Positions 1 to 7,680 are shown, counted from the stretch's first letter. The stretch is DNA of 64,000 nucleotides from an uncultured Alphaproteobacteria bacterium (GCA_902509695.1 CABWYP010000002.1:47561-111560); one strand, 5' to 3'. Numbers and translations are program-made. The notes: generated from the letters alone by a model not told the origin.

Positions 1-162
1 ATATTTAGAAGAGTAATTTGGGAAAACCTCTCAACTGCTCTAATCTTAATTGGTGTCTTTATGTTAATGCAGCCATTTGCAATGTGGATGTATACATATT
101 CGTTTATAGTTATTTTAATAGGTACTATTGGTTTTGTAATCACTAGTCATTTCCCAGATTAG
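1..162 (+). CDS. C-terminal end of a small integral membrane protein (5' truncated by window edge)
   Basis: The frame is open from the first base to a TAG two bases before the next ATG, giving 53 residues. It is strongly hydrophobic with two likely membrane segments (about residues 9-25 and 31-48) and a short polar tail ending in HFPD. Only two bases separate it from the following ABC ATPase gene, so it belongs to the same operon. By context it may be a membrane component or accessory protein of the glycerol-type transporter encoded next; the sequence itself is not one I can assign to a family, and the N-terminus is missing. Confidence 0.6.
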   Translation: MFRRVIWENLSTALILIGVFMLMQPFAMWMYTYSFIVILIGTIGFVITSHFPD

Positions 163-164
163 CC

Positions 165-1247
165 ATGGCCGAAATAGAAATTAAAAACCTTCATAAGTCT
201 TTTGGTGACTTTATAGCTGTTAAAAACTCTAATTTAATTATTGAAAATAAAGAGTTTTTTGTCTTATTGGGGCCATCTGGCTGCGGTAAAACTACAACAC
301 TAAGGATGATTGCTGGTTTGGAGCTTCCTACTTCAGGAAATATCTATTTAGACAAAGATGACGTTGGTTACCTGAGGGCGTCTCAACGAGATATAGCTTT
401 TGTTTTCCAACTTTTTGCTCTTTATCCTCATTTAAATGTAAAAAATAATTTAGCGTTTCCTTTGAAGATGCAAAAGTTTTCAAAAAAAGATATTGACTCA
501 CGAGTTTTAGAAGCTGCTAAACTCTTAAGAATTGATCATATCTTAAAATCTAAGGTTTCATCTTTGGCAGGTGGTGATCGTCAAAGAGTAGCATTGGGTA
601 GAGCTTTAGTTAGACGACCAAAAGCTTTTTTGATGGATGAACCTTTAGGAACTCTAGATGCTGAATTTAGAGAACTAATGTGTTTAGAACTTCGCAAGCT
701 CCATGATGATATTGGTGCTACTACAGTCTATGTTACTCATGATCAACAGGAAGCTATGTCAATGGCAGACAGAATTGCTGTAATGAATGAAGGTGAGATA
801 TTACAAGCGGACACTCCTCAAATTATCTATAATAAACCTAAGACAAAATTTGTAGCCAATTTTATTGGTTCACCAGGAATGAATTTTATCCCAATCAATG
901 AAAAAATTTCTCCTAACCAATCTAGTGTCAGTATTTCTGAGACTGATGTAATTATTCCACCTCAAAGAGAAGGATCCTCTTCTGATCAAAATTTTTTAGG
1001 AGTAAGACCAGAAAACTTAAAGTTAGTATCAGAAAATGGAATAAAAGGAAATATCTTTGGTGTTGAGTATTTAGGATCAAGAAAAATTTTAACAATTGAA
1101 ACTAGTTTAGGAAATATAAAAATAAGAGTTGATAGTGATACTAATGTTAAGGTTAACGAACAAGTTCAATTTAATACTCTTAATGATAATCAAATTATTT
1201 TTGATGGTTCCACAGATAAAGCAATATCAAGTGAGTTCATGGTATAA
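165..1247 (+). CDS. ABC transporter ATP-binding protein, glycerol-type (GlpS-like)
   Basis: This is a cytoplasmic ATPase that would power sugar or polyol import. Walker A GPSGCGKTT lies at residues 36-44, the Q-loop glutamine near 82, Walker B AFLMDEP at 154-160 and the switch histidine in YVTHD near 191. The C-terminal 120 residues form the TOBE/MalK-like regulatory extension (GVRPENLKL). The signature motif is LAGGD instead of LSGGQ. A second, similar ATPase follows with an overlapping start; paired ATPases are the hallmark of the rhizobial glycerol importer GlpSTPQ(UV). The substrate is inferred from that pairing and from the Dha kinase genes downstream. Permease and binding-protein genes lie outside the window. 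Confidence 0.85.
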   Translation: MAEIEIKNLHKSFGDFIAVKNSNLIIENKEFFVLLGPSGCGKTTTLRMIAGLELPTSGNIYLDKDDVGYLRASQRDIAFVFQLFALYPHLNVKNNLAFPLKMQKFSKKDIDSRVLEAAKLLRIDHILKSKVSSLAGGDRQRVALGRALVRRPKAFLMDEPLGTLDAEFRELMCLELRKLHDDIGATTVYVTHDQQEAMSMADRIAVMNEGEILQADTPQIIYNKPKTKFVANFIGSPGMNFIPINEKISPNQSSVSISETDVIIPPQREGSSSDQNFLGVRPENLKLVSENGIKGNIFGVEYLGSRKILTIETSLGNIKIRVDSDTNVKVNEQVQFNTLNDNQIIFDGSTDKAISSEFMV

Positions 1248-2254
1248 TGGCTAAAGTTGAACTTCTAAATATTACTAAAATCTATGACAAGACAATCAAA
1301 GCACTAGATGATATTAGTTTTACCGTTAAAAATGGCGAATTTTTTGTTCTTTTAGGTCCTACGGGAGCTGGGAAAACTACCACCTTAAGATCAGTTGCAG
1401 GTCTTGAAAAAATTGATAAAGGAAAAATACTTTTTGATGAAGAAGATGTTACTTTAGCTCAACCTGCAGCTCGAGATACAGCATTCGTTTTTCAACAATA
1501 CTCTTTATACCCACATTATAAAGTATTCGATAATCTAGCATTTCCTCTTCGCTCCCCGCTAAGGAGAATGCCTGAAGATGAAATTAAATCGAAAGTTTCT
1601 AAGATTGCTGATATGTTAAAAATAACTCCAAAATTAAATAATAAGGCTACAGAGTTATCAGGTGGTGAAATGCAAAGAGTTGCTATTGGAAGAGCCTTGG
1701 TAAGAGACCCTAATATCTATTTAATGGATGAACCTTTATCATCCTTGGATGCAAAACTTCGAGAAAGTCTAAGAGTTGAATTAAAAAAGATACAGTTGAA
1801 TTTAGGAGCCACAATTCTTTATGTAACACACGATCAAGCAGAGGCAACAACTATGGCAGATGAAATTGGTGTTTTAGAGAATGGAAAAATTGCACAAATA
1901 GGGACACCAGAACAAATTTATAATAGTCCAAATTCAATCTATGTAGCAAATAGACTAGGATCGCCTAAAATAAATATTTTAAAAAACACTACTCTCAAAA
2001 ATCACTCCTCTGAAAATAACCATCAACTAGGTGTGAGACCAGAGCATGTCAAATTAGGCCAAGGAGAATTAATAGGATCAGTAAAAACTATTGAGGCTTT
2101 GGGTGCTGAAACTGTTGTAGAATTAGACTACAATGGAACTGAAATCTTATCTTTATACCAAGGTTCTTTTGATGGCCAAAAAGGTCAAGAAGTTAAATTT
2201 GCAATTGATAGTAGCAAAGTTTTATTTTTTGATGAGAAAGGAGCAAAAGTCTAA
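1247..2254 (+). CDS. ABC transporter ATP-binding protein, glycerol-type (GlpT-like)
   Basis: Second ATPase of the transporter, 335 residues, with Walker A GPTGAGKTT at 37-45, a canonical signature LSGGE at 137-141, Walker B IYLMDEP at 157-163 and the D-loop SSLD just after it. A C-terminal TOBE-like region contains GVRPEHVKL. The start overlaps the stop of the first ATPase (TAATG) and the stop overlaps the start of dhaL (TAATG), so translation is probably coupled along the operon. The two ATPases would work as a heterodimer, and this one keeps the consensus signature that its partner lacks. Substrate glycerol or a related polyol is an inference from arrangement and from the kinase downstream. 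Confidence 0.85.
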   Translation: MAKVELLNITKIYDKTIKALDDISFTVKNGEFFVLLGPTGAGKTTTLRSVAGLEKIDKGKILFDEEDVTLAQPAARDTAFVFQQYSLYPHYKVFDNLAFPLRSPLRRMPEDEIKSKVSKIADMLKITPKLNNKATELSGGEMQRVAIGRALVRDPNIYLMDEPLSSLDAKLRESLRVELKKIQLNLGATILYVTHDQAEATTMADEIGVLENGKIAQIGTPEQIYNSPNSIYVANRLGSPKINILKNTTLKNHSSENNHQLGVRPEHVKLGQGELIGSVKTIEALGAETVVELDYNGTEILSLYQGSFDGQKGQEVKFAIDSSKVLFFDEKGAKV

Positions 2255-2880
2255 TGAGTGTTAATTTTTTAATTCAAAAGGCTAAAGAGATTCAAGTTGT
2301 CATAGATGCCAATGCTGCTGAAATAGAAAAACTAGACCAGGAAATTGGAGATGGAGATCATATTTTTAACGTACAAAGAGGAATTAAATTAGTTATAGAG
2401 CTTGAGCCTACTATTAAAGACCTACCCATATCTAAAGCATTGAATCAAATTGCTATGAAGGTTTTATCTGGGATAGGTGGATCTTCAGGGGCTTTATTTG
2501 GGACTTTGTTCATGACTATGGCAAAAGGTAGTGAAATCGATGAAGGTATTGACTTTAAAAAAGCAATTGAGATTTTTGCAGAGGGTGTGGATGCTGTTAA
2601 GCTAAGAGGAAAAGCAGATGTTGGAGAAAAGACTATGATGGATGTATTAATCCCTGTATCAAACTGCTTAAAAAAAGGTCTGGAAGAAAACAAAGACAAA
2701 AACGAAATATTAATTGAGGCTGTAGCAGTAGCTGAAAAGGGAATGTTATCCACTAAAGATTTATTAGCTACCAAAGGAAGAGCTTCATTTTTAGGTGAAC
2801 GAGCTAAAGGACATATAGACCCTGGTGCAAGATCATCACAATTAATGATTAAGACTGTCTGTGAGTCAGTTAATAGTTAG
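2254..2880 (+). CDS. dhaL: Dihydroxyacetone kinase subunit DhaL (nucleotide-binding)
   Basis: The 208-residue length is normal for DhaL. The ADP/Mg-binding acidic triad is seen in LDQEIGDGDH (D28, D33, D35), and a GGSSGALFG segment at 75-83 matches the family's glycine-rich loop. After GDGDH the sequence reads IFN rather than the usual G-T/I-N. DhaL carries the nucleotide that phosphorylates the substrate covalently held by DhaK. The order L then K, as separate genes, resembles the PTS-type enzyme, but no dhaM phosphocarrier is present here. It sits directly after two glycerol-type ABC ATPases. Dihydroxyacetone is the default substrate; an erythrulose-type or other triose/tetrose substrate is possible. 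Confidence 0.85.
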   Translation: MSVNFLIQKAKEIQVVIDANAAEIEKLDQEIGDGDHIFNVQRGIKLVIELEPTIKDLPISKALNQIAMKVLSGIGGSSGALFGTLFMTMAKGSEIDEGIDFKKAIEIFAEGVDAVKLRGKADVGEKTMMDVLIPVSNCLKKGLEENKDKNEILIEAVAVAEKGMLSTKDLLATKGRASFLGERAKGHIDPGARSSQLMIKTVCESVNS

Positions 2881-2889
2881 GAGGAAACT

Positions 2890-3882
2890 ATGAAAAAATT
2901 TATGAATTCAGCAGATGACTTTTTAAAAGAAAGTTTACAAGGATTTGGGGCAGCTCATGAGGATATTGTGAGTTGTTATTATGATCCTAATTTTATAACA
3001 AGATCTTCACCAACTAAAGATGGTAAGGTCGCTTTAATTAGTGGTGGTGGAAGTGGACATGAGCCTATGCATGGAGGCCTAGTTGGACATGGTATGCTTG
3101 ATGCAGCTTGTCCGGGATTTGTATTTTCTTCACCTACGCCTGATCAAATGTTAGCAGCATCTGAAAAAGTTGACAGTGGTGCAGGGGTGTTATTTATAGT
3201 TAAAAATTATTCCGGAGATGTTATGAACTTTGAAATGGCAGCAGAAATGATGTCAGGACCTAATGCATCAGTCTTGACCAATGATGATGTTGCAGTAGAA
3301 GATTCTTCTTTTACTACTGGTCGAAGGGGTGTTGCTGCTACAGTTTTAGTTGAAAAAATAGTTGGATCGTTAGCAGAGAGCGGTGGCTCTCTTCAAGAAT
3401 GCAAAGCTTTAGGAGATAAAGTTAATACTAACTCTGGATCTATGGGTGTAGCTTTTTCAAGTTGCACTGTTCCTGCTGCAGGTAAACCAACTTTTGAATT
3501 AGGCGCCGATGAAATGGAATTTGGGGTTGGTATTCATGGCGAGCCAGGAAGAAGACGAGATAAAGTTAAGTCAGCACAAGAAATTACAAATGAGCTATTA
3601 GAGGCAATTATTGAAGATTTAAAGCCAGAGAATAATGAGGATATTTTACTCTTTGTAAATGGCATGGGAGGCACACCTCTGACAGAATTATATCTTATTT
3701 ATGATAATGCTAAAAAATTGCTCGATGGAAAAAATATTAAGATAGCAAGATCGTTAGTTGGAAATTACTGTACATCTCTTGAAATGCAAGGAGCATCAAT
3801 AACTTTAACAAAACTCGATCAAGAATTAGTGAAGCATTGGGACTCAGCTGTTCATACCGCTGCAATGCGCTGGGGAATGTAA
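2890..3882 (+). CDS. dhaK: Dihydroxyacetone kinase subunit DhaK (substrate-binding)
   Basis: DhaK binds its keto-substrate through a hemiaminal to a histidine; that residue is H216 in GVGIHGEPG. Other conserved parts are SGGGSGHEP at 51-59 (H57) and NYSGDVMNF at 107-115 (D110). The length of 330 matches stand-alone DhaK. A full Shine-Dalgarno AGGAGG at 2879-2884, five bases before the ATG, fixes the start and overlaps the end of dhaL. With DhaL it would make dihydroxyacetone phosphate (or an analogous sugar phosphate) for lower glycolysis. It is the last gene of the operon; the gap that follows leads to a likely island. Confidence 0.88.
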   Translation: MKKFMNSADDFLKESLQGFGAAHEDIVSCYYDPNFITRSSPTKDGKVALISGGGSGHEPMHGGLVGHGMLDAACPGFVFSSPTPDQMLAASEKVDSGAGVLFIVKNYSGDVMNFEMAAEMMSGPNASVLTNDDVAVEDSSFTTGRRGVAATVLVEKIVGSLAESGGSLQECKALGDKVNTNSGSMGVAFSSCTVPAAGKPTFELGADEMEFGVGIHGEPGRRRDKVKSAQEITNELLEAIIEDLKPENNEDILLFVNGMGGTPLTELYLIYDNAKKLLDGKNIKIARSLVGNYCTSLEMQGASITLTKLDQELVKHWDSAVHTAAMRWGM

Positions 3883-3943
3883 GTTTCAAATTATCTAAAA
3901 CTTAAAGTGTTTAGTGAGATGCTAATTTTTAGCCATAATTAAT

Positions 3944-4084
3944 ATGGTGGACCAAATATCCAAGAATTGGAACACCCAGTACTTACTGCTATTAAAATAT
4001 AAAGATCATTTACAAAATGCTCAATATATTAATAAAAACCAACAAGATCAGGAACTATATGATACAGAGATAGTTGATTATTAA
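3944..4084 (+). other. Possible 46-residue reading frame in the gap after dhaK
   Basis: The 228-base gap between dhaK and the HTH gene holds one ATG-started frame of 46 codons, beginning MVDQISKNW. The segment WNTQYLLLLKYKDHL loosely recalls the start of a helicase-associated (HA) repeat (W..Y..L..YK), and the frame breaks off where such a repeat would continue, so it may be a gene remnant. No good ribosome binding site is visible. Nothing else is recognisable in the gap. Treat as tentative. Confidence 0.2.
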
Positions 4085-4110
4085 CACCACATGGATACCC
4101 AGATATAGAG

Positions 4111-4500
4111 ATGTCAAAAAACCTCAATGAAAGTCAACTTCTAGCAGTTCAGTTAGTAGCTCAAGGGAGATCAGGGAGAGAAATAGCAAAACAATTGGGT
4201 GTAACTGAAGAGACAGTCTCAAGGTGGAAAAAACAACCAGCGTTTATCGCAATGGTTAACGACCTTCTAGGACAGTTGAGAGATACCACACAGCAAAAAA
4301 TGAGAAACTTAGTTCTTCTGGCCTTGGAGATATTAGAGAAAGAACTATCCAATAAAGATAATAAAAACAGTGTAAATATTGCTCTTAAAGTAATCAATAG
4401 CTACAAATTCAGTACCTTAATAGACCAGAAAATAGGCCCAGAGAATGCTGATACGATTGAGCGAAAGCAGTTGGATAAAAAGTTTGCAGAGATGTTCTAG
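4111..4500 (+). CDS. Helix-turn-helix protein, phage terminase small-subunit / transposase-HTH like
   Basis: The 129-residue protein opens with a clear helix-turn-helix: LVAQGRSGREIAKQLGVTEE followed by TVSRWKKQPAF (about residues 15-46), as in small terminase subunits and insertion-element HTH proteins of the HTH_Tnp_1_2 type. The rest is predicted helical, with a Lys/Glu-rich middle and a charged tail. In phages this kind of protein binds DNA; here no large terminase or capsid gene is nearby, so it is probably a stranded phage or island gene. It is the first clear gene after the dhaK operon and begins a stretch that ends at tRNA-Ala, consistent with an acquired island. Exact function unknown. 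Confidence 0.5.
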   Translation: MSKNLNESQLLAVQLVAQGRSGREIAKQLGVTEETVSRWKKQPAFIAMVNDLLGQLRDTTQQKMRNLVLLALEILEKELSNKDNKNSVNIALKVINSYKFSTLIDQKIGPENADTIERKQLDKKFAEMF

Positions 4501-4517
4501 ATTTCTTAAAGTTAACT

Positions 4518-5354
4518 ATGTTTAAAAATTTTTTCACTCTATCCCTACTTCTCTTTTATTTAATTTTTTTAGGATGTACAAGCACTCCTGAAGAGAAAGA
4601 CAACTACTGGAATAAAGTAGGAATGAAAAAAGGTCCTTCTATTACTAGTGGTTCACTAAAAAAATTTTCAAATCACTATATTTGTACAAATTGTCATTAT
4701 AACTACATCAAAGCTGATGTAATAAAGTTTGTACCTAGTGGTGCTGGTAGTTATCAATCAACAGTTTGGGCAATATATCTGAAAGGTAATTTCACTTACC
4801 AAATAGATATGCTTATGAACTATAGTTTTAATAATAAATTTGAAATAAGTGGAATTTACAATGCTCCTCCTATCTCTGATGAGTTTATACAATATCCATT
4901 TATTCCAAGTAACTCAACAGTAAGCGTTGCAGGATTTAATTTTCAAACCGATAGAAGTTATAAAAATAAAAAAGAACTCGATAATTACATTACCCAAAAA
5001 CTTTTTGTTCTTAAACAAGAAGAAAGTATTAATAGAATAAACAATTCTTGTAGTAATTTTGGCTTCATTAAGGGAACTGAGACCTATGAAAAATGCGTTT
5101 TTCAAATAATGGATACAGAAAGACAACTTGCGTTACTAGAAGCCCAAATCAAGGCAAATAACTCAAAAGAAATTGACATCTATAATCTTATGCAAAACGA
5201 TGTTTTAGAAAATCAACTTCTACTTCAAAATAGTATTGATTTACTAAGATTAGGGACTGAACTTCTAACTCCAGATACCAGTAGCACAAATGGTTATCAA
5301 AATATTCCACCGATTAGATGTATAGTAAATCCAGTTGGCTGGACTTGTTTGTAA
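4518..5354 (+). CDS. Predicted lipoprotein with a CxxCH motif
   Basis: The N-terminus is a lipoprotein signal peptide: hydrophobic residues 5-17 and a lipobox FLGC with the lipidated cysteine at 20. Residues 56-60 read CTNCH, the pattern of a covalent c-type heme site but equally possible as a metal or disulfide pair. Near the end, C178 and C193 enclose GFIKGTETYEKC, a short cysteine-framed motif (C..[FL]GF..GT..[YF]..C) seen in many proteobacterial envelope proteins of unknown role. No enzymatic domain is recognised. The start of the lyase-like gene overlaps its stop by one base, so the two are probably cotranscribed and both proteins would act in the envelope or outside the cell. Confidence 0.6.
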   Translation: MFKNFFTLSLLLFYLIFLGCTSTPEEKDNYWNKVGMKKGPSITSGSLKKFSNHYICTNCHYNYIKADVIKFVPSGAGSYQSTVWAIYLKGNFTYQIDMLMNYSFNNKFEISGIYNAPPISDEFIQYPFIPSNSTVSVAGFNFQTDRSYKNKKELDNYITQKLFVLKQEESINRINNSCSNFGFIKGTETYEKCVFQIMDTERQLALLEAQIKANNSKEIDIYNLMQNDVLENQLLLQNSIDLLRLGTELLTPDTSSTNGYQNIPPIRCIVNPVGWTCL

Positions 5355-6787
5355 TGAAAACCCTCTTAGCTCTATTGTTACTAATCCCTAGTTTGAGTTG
5401 GGGGTTAACATTCAAAGATGGTGAGCAGACTGAAGATGATACTCCAAATTCTTTTGAAAAATCAAATAATTCTCAAATAGATGGAGCATATCTCTTAAAA
5501 TGGGAAACATTATTTTTTTCAGATGATAAAAAAACAATCATTGACAGTGAACCAGATGCGATTGATGAAGTCATTTTTGTGAATGGAAAGGTTAAGAATA
5601 TAACTTTCAATGATGGAGTGTTGATTACAAATAAGTACAGGAAAAGTACAAAAATTAAACTAAAAAAAGACGATATTATTATTACTGGAAATTTAGATAT
5701 AGATTGCGATTGTCCAGTAAAAGTAAAAATTATTTTGAAAAAGAAAATTCAAGATAATTTAGTTATCTATGAAGGAATGGCTCCTTGGGGTGAACAAGAC
5801 TCTACAGAATATATTAAAGCTACTCTTACACAGTTATCTTCTGATAATTCAGCATTTTTAGGTGACTTATATAAAAAAAATCTTGGAATAGAAAATCCTA
5901 ATGACACAACATTACAAGGCTGGAATGACTGGGAAGTTACAGGTAAAAAGGAGATGCAAGCATATGAAAATAAAAAAAATATTAAATTATTTTCTGTTGT
6001 AAATTCACCAACTCGGTTTGGAGAAACATCTTTTTTTATTCAAGCCCCAGGAGACGAATGTTTTCAAAGAGATGAGGATTGTAAACGCTTAAATGGTGAA
6101 AAACAAAAAAGAGTTGAGGCAAGACATGATACTGGATTTGAGGGAAATGTTTGGATTAGCTCTTCTTTATATTTACCTGATACATTTGAAATGCCAACTA
6201 TGAAAAAAACACTTTTACAATTTCATAGTGACTACGCCTATTTACCACCAATGTTTATGTTTGATATAATTAAAAGTAGGGGTTTAATTTGGACTCATGA
6301 ATCAGCTAAAGGTATTAATTTACATCCAGAAGGTAATATTCATTGCTCCGCAGGTGCTGGTTTTGATAATAACGATAAACATCAATTTTGTAGTGCAGAA
6401 TTCCAAGAATACTCAATTCTAAAAACTGATGAGATAAAAAGAAATAGCTGGTATGACTTTGTCTTTAATATTAATTTTGATAATAAAAATATAAATCAAG
6501 CTTTTCATAAAATTTGGATGAACGGTAAACTTGTCATATCAAAAAACAATCAAACATTATGGGAACAGTTACCTGGAATTGAAATAAATAAAAATAAGGT
6601 AGCATTTCATTTTGGTATCTACGGACCTTATTTAGATAAATCTCACCAAGAATATTTTGCAGATGAAATACATTTTTCTAGAAATTGTGAAGATTTGGGT
6701 ATAGATAATCTAGGTTATTCTTGTAAAGCATTAATCTCCCAACAAATAAAAGAGTCAGTACCTTCTAGAAAACATTATGGATATTAA
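5354..6787 (+). CDS. Secreted polysaccharide lyase-like protein (heparin lyase I / PL20 fold)
   Basis: I use the ATG at 5354, which overlaps the stop of the preceding gene and exposes a signal peptide (residues 1-17, MKTLLALLLLIPSLSWG); a start 36 bases upstream is possible but would bury it. The C-terminal half (about 210-450) resembles the jelly-roll lyase family PF14099: VEARHDTGFEGNVWISSSLYLP, a tryptophan-rich WYDFVFNINF strand, HKIWMNGKLV and FHFGIYGPYL followed by YFADEIHF. These are typical of alginate, glucuronan or heparin lyases, so it probably cleaves or binds an anionic polysaccharide. The N-terminal 200 residues are unassigned. The catalytic residues cannot be fixed by eye. It lies in a likely island, cotranscribed with a lipoprotein. 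Confidence 0.55.
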   Translation: MKTLLALLLLIPSLSWGLTFKDGEQTEDDTPNSFEKSNNSQIDGAYLLKWETLFFSDDKKTIIDSEPDAIDEVIFVNGKVKNITFNDGVLITNKYRKSTKIKLKKDDIIITGNLDIDCDCPVKVKIILKKKIQDNLVIYEGMAPWGEQDSTEYIKATLTQLSSDNSAFLGDLYKKNLGIENPNDTTLQGWNDWEVTGKKEMQAYENKKNIKLFSVVNSPTRFGETSFFIQAPGDECFQRDEDCKRLNGEKQKRVEARHDTGFEGNVWISSSLYLPDTFEMPTMKKTLLQFHSDYAYLPPMFMFDIIKSRGLIWTHESAKGINLHPEGNIHCSAGAGFDNNDKHQFCSAEFQEYSILKTDEIKRNSWYDFVFNINFDNKNINQAFHKIWMNGKLVISKNNQTLWEQLPGIEINKNKVAFHFGIYGPYLDKSHQEYFADEIHFSRNCEDLGIDNLGYSCKALISQQIKESVPSRKHYGY

Positions 6788-6792
6788 AAATA

Positions 6793-6820
6793 TGGTGCCG
6801 CCGAGAAGAATCGAACTTCC
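6793..6820 (-). pseudogene. 3' fragment of a tRNA gene (probably tRNA-Thr type)
   Basis: Read on the minus strand this is a complete T-arm and 3' end: stem GGAAG, loop TTCGATT, stem CTTCT, then acceptor strand CGGCGGC, discriminator A and CCA. The rest of the tRNA is absent; upstream sequence on that strand does not fold into a D or anticodon arm. The GGCGGCACCA end is typical of alphaproteobacterial tRNA-Thr(TGT), but that is from memory. Such 3' fragments are what integrating elements leave as attachment-site copies. It lies five bases after the lyase-like gene's stop and just before the recombinase remnant. Confidence 0.6.
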
Positions 6821-6826
6821 GAAGAG

Positions 6827-7096
6827 GATAGTTCTGACAAGCTTGAAAATTATCTACCTGAATTTCTCAGTAAATTCAGAAATCTAGATGATCATTGGAA
6901 ATCACTCGAACCAAAATATAAAAGAGATTTAAATGGGTTGGTTTTTCCTGATGGATTCTCATTTACATTAGACAAAAAAATTACAACACCCAAATTATCT
7001 ATACCTTTCAACGATTACAGAGAAAATTTTAATGATAAAAGTAATTTGGTGGAGCCAAGGGGGATCGAACCCCTGACCTCTACGCTGCCAGCGTAG
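6827..7096 (+). pseudogene. C-terminal remnant of a large serine recombinase (integrase)
   Basis: The frame encodes about 89 residues with no start codon. Key features are a coiled segment KLENYLPEFLSKFRNLDDHW, then LVFPDGFSFT and TPKLSIPF, the usual ending of resolvase-type site-specific recombinases (W....D...KR.L..LVFP.G......T...S..F). The frame continues directly into the tRNA-Ala gene in reverse orientation, giving the tail VEPRGIEPLTS that is common in integrases overlapping a tRNA 3' end. Everything N-terminal, including the catalytic serine domain, is missing, and the break coincides with the tRNA fragment at 6793-6820. It marks the integration end of an old island at tRNA-Ala. Confidence 0.65.
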
Positions 7097-7122
7097 CGCT
7101 CTCCCAGCTGAGCTATGGCCCC
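7047..7122 (-). tRNA. tRNA-Ala(GGC)
   Basis: The minus strand folds into a full cloverleaf: acceptor GGGGCCA paired with TGGCTCC, D-arm with AGCTCAGCTGGGAGAGC, anticodon stem CTACG/CGTAG around loop CTGGCAG (anticodon GGC), variable region AGGTC, T-arm AGGGG-TTCGATC-CCCCT and encoded CCA. It decodes GCC/GCU alanine codons. The 3' end overlaps the reading frame of the serine recombinase remnant. The 146 bases between it and the next gene hold only an ATACTAGTAT palindrome at 7164-7173 and no gene. Confidence 0.97.
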
Positions 7123-7268
7123 TTATTGTTTAAGCGTTTATTCTCAACAATTTTCCAGTAGTGATACTAGTATAGCTAGGTAACTGAAACAATATTTTTT
7201 TACTAGTTGTGATACCTTTGTCTGATGATGGATAAAAGGCATGAATAATTTTATTTAGTTAAAAATAA

Positions 7269-7577
7269 TTACCCCTCTAAAGTCAAAGGCTCAGGGAAGT
7301 TGGTAAAAGCATTATCAGAAATTGGAGTCATTACAGCTGAATTTACATCTACAACCTCAGCTCTTCGCTTGGTTAACTCTTCATCTGATTGAAATTTTTG
7401 TAAGTGCTCCTTAGATTGAAAGTGCATAACTGTATTTAATATGGTTTCATCGTTTGCTTGAGTTCCTGCAAATATAAAAGTCATTCCATATTCTTTTAAT
7501 TTATCGCCATTTTCTTGAACCATTTTTTTCCATTCTTGAAAATCTTTAATCAACTTAATCTGTCCTAGTACTAACAT
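7269..7577 (-). CDS. Small dimeric alpha/beta-barrel-like protein, function unknown
   Basis: A soluble 102-residue protein starting MLVLGQIKL and containing a beta-helix-beta pattern: FQEWKKMVQENGDKLKEYGM, strand TFIFAGTQ, then TVMHFQSKEHLQKFQSDEEL and a loop ending in a proline-rich tail. This layout (strand, substrate-facing helix, strand with HF, second helix) suggests the ferredoxin-like dimeric alpha/beta barrel fold of stress-responsive or monooxygenase-like small proteins. The start is supported by an AGGAGA Shine-Dalgarno directly upstream on the minus strand. It may be cotranscribed with the alcohol dehydrogenase upstream (103 bases apart). No enzymatic role can be read from the sequence. 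Confidence 0.65.
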   Translation of the reverse strand: MLVLGQIKLIKDFQEWKKMVQENGDKLKEYGMTFIFAGTQANDETILNTVMHFQSKEHLQKFQSDEELTKRRAEVVDVNSAVMTPISDNAFTNFPEPLTLEG

Positions 7578-7680
7578 TTATAATCTCCTTTTTATCTAAT
7601 AATCACCCACATAATCCATTTCTTCAACATAAATTTTACACCTACAATCAAGGATTATAATTACGTTATCTGATATAGGT

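Noticed and set aside
2445-2774. Minus-strand frame of 109 codons inside dhaL
   Set aside because: Shadow of dhaL; no domain and no ribosome site.
7047-7122. Idea that the tRNA fragment at 6793-6820 is a direct repeat of tRNA-Ala
   Set aside because: The 3' ends differ (GGCGGCACCA versus TGGCTCCACCA, and different T-stems), so the fragment comes from another tRNA.
7164-7173. Palindrome ATACTAGTAT between tRNA-Ala and the next gene
   Set aside because: Only ten bases, with no spacing or promoter context that would make it an operator; likely chance.
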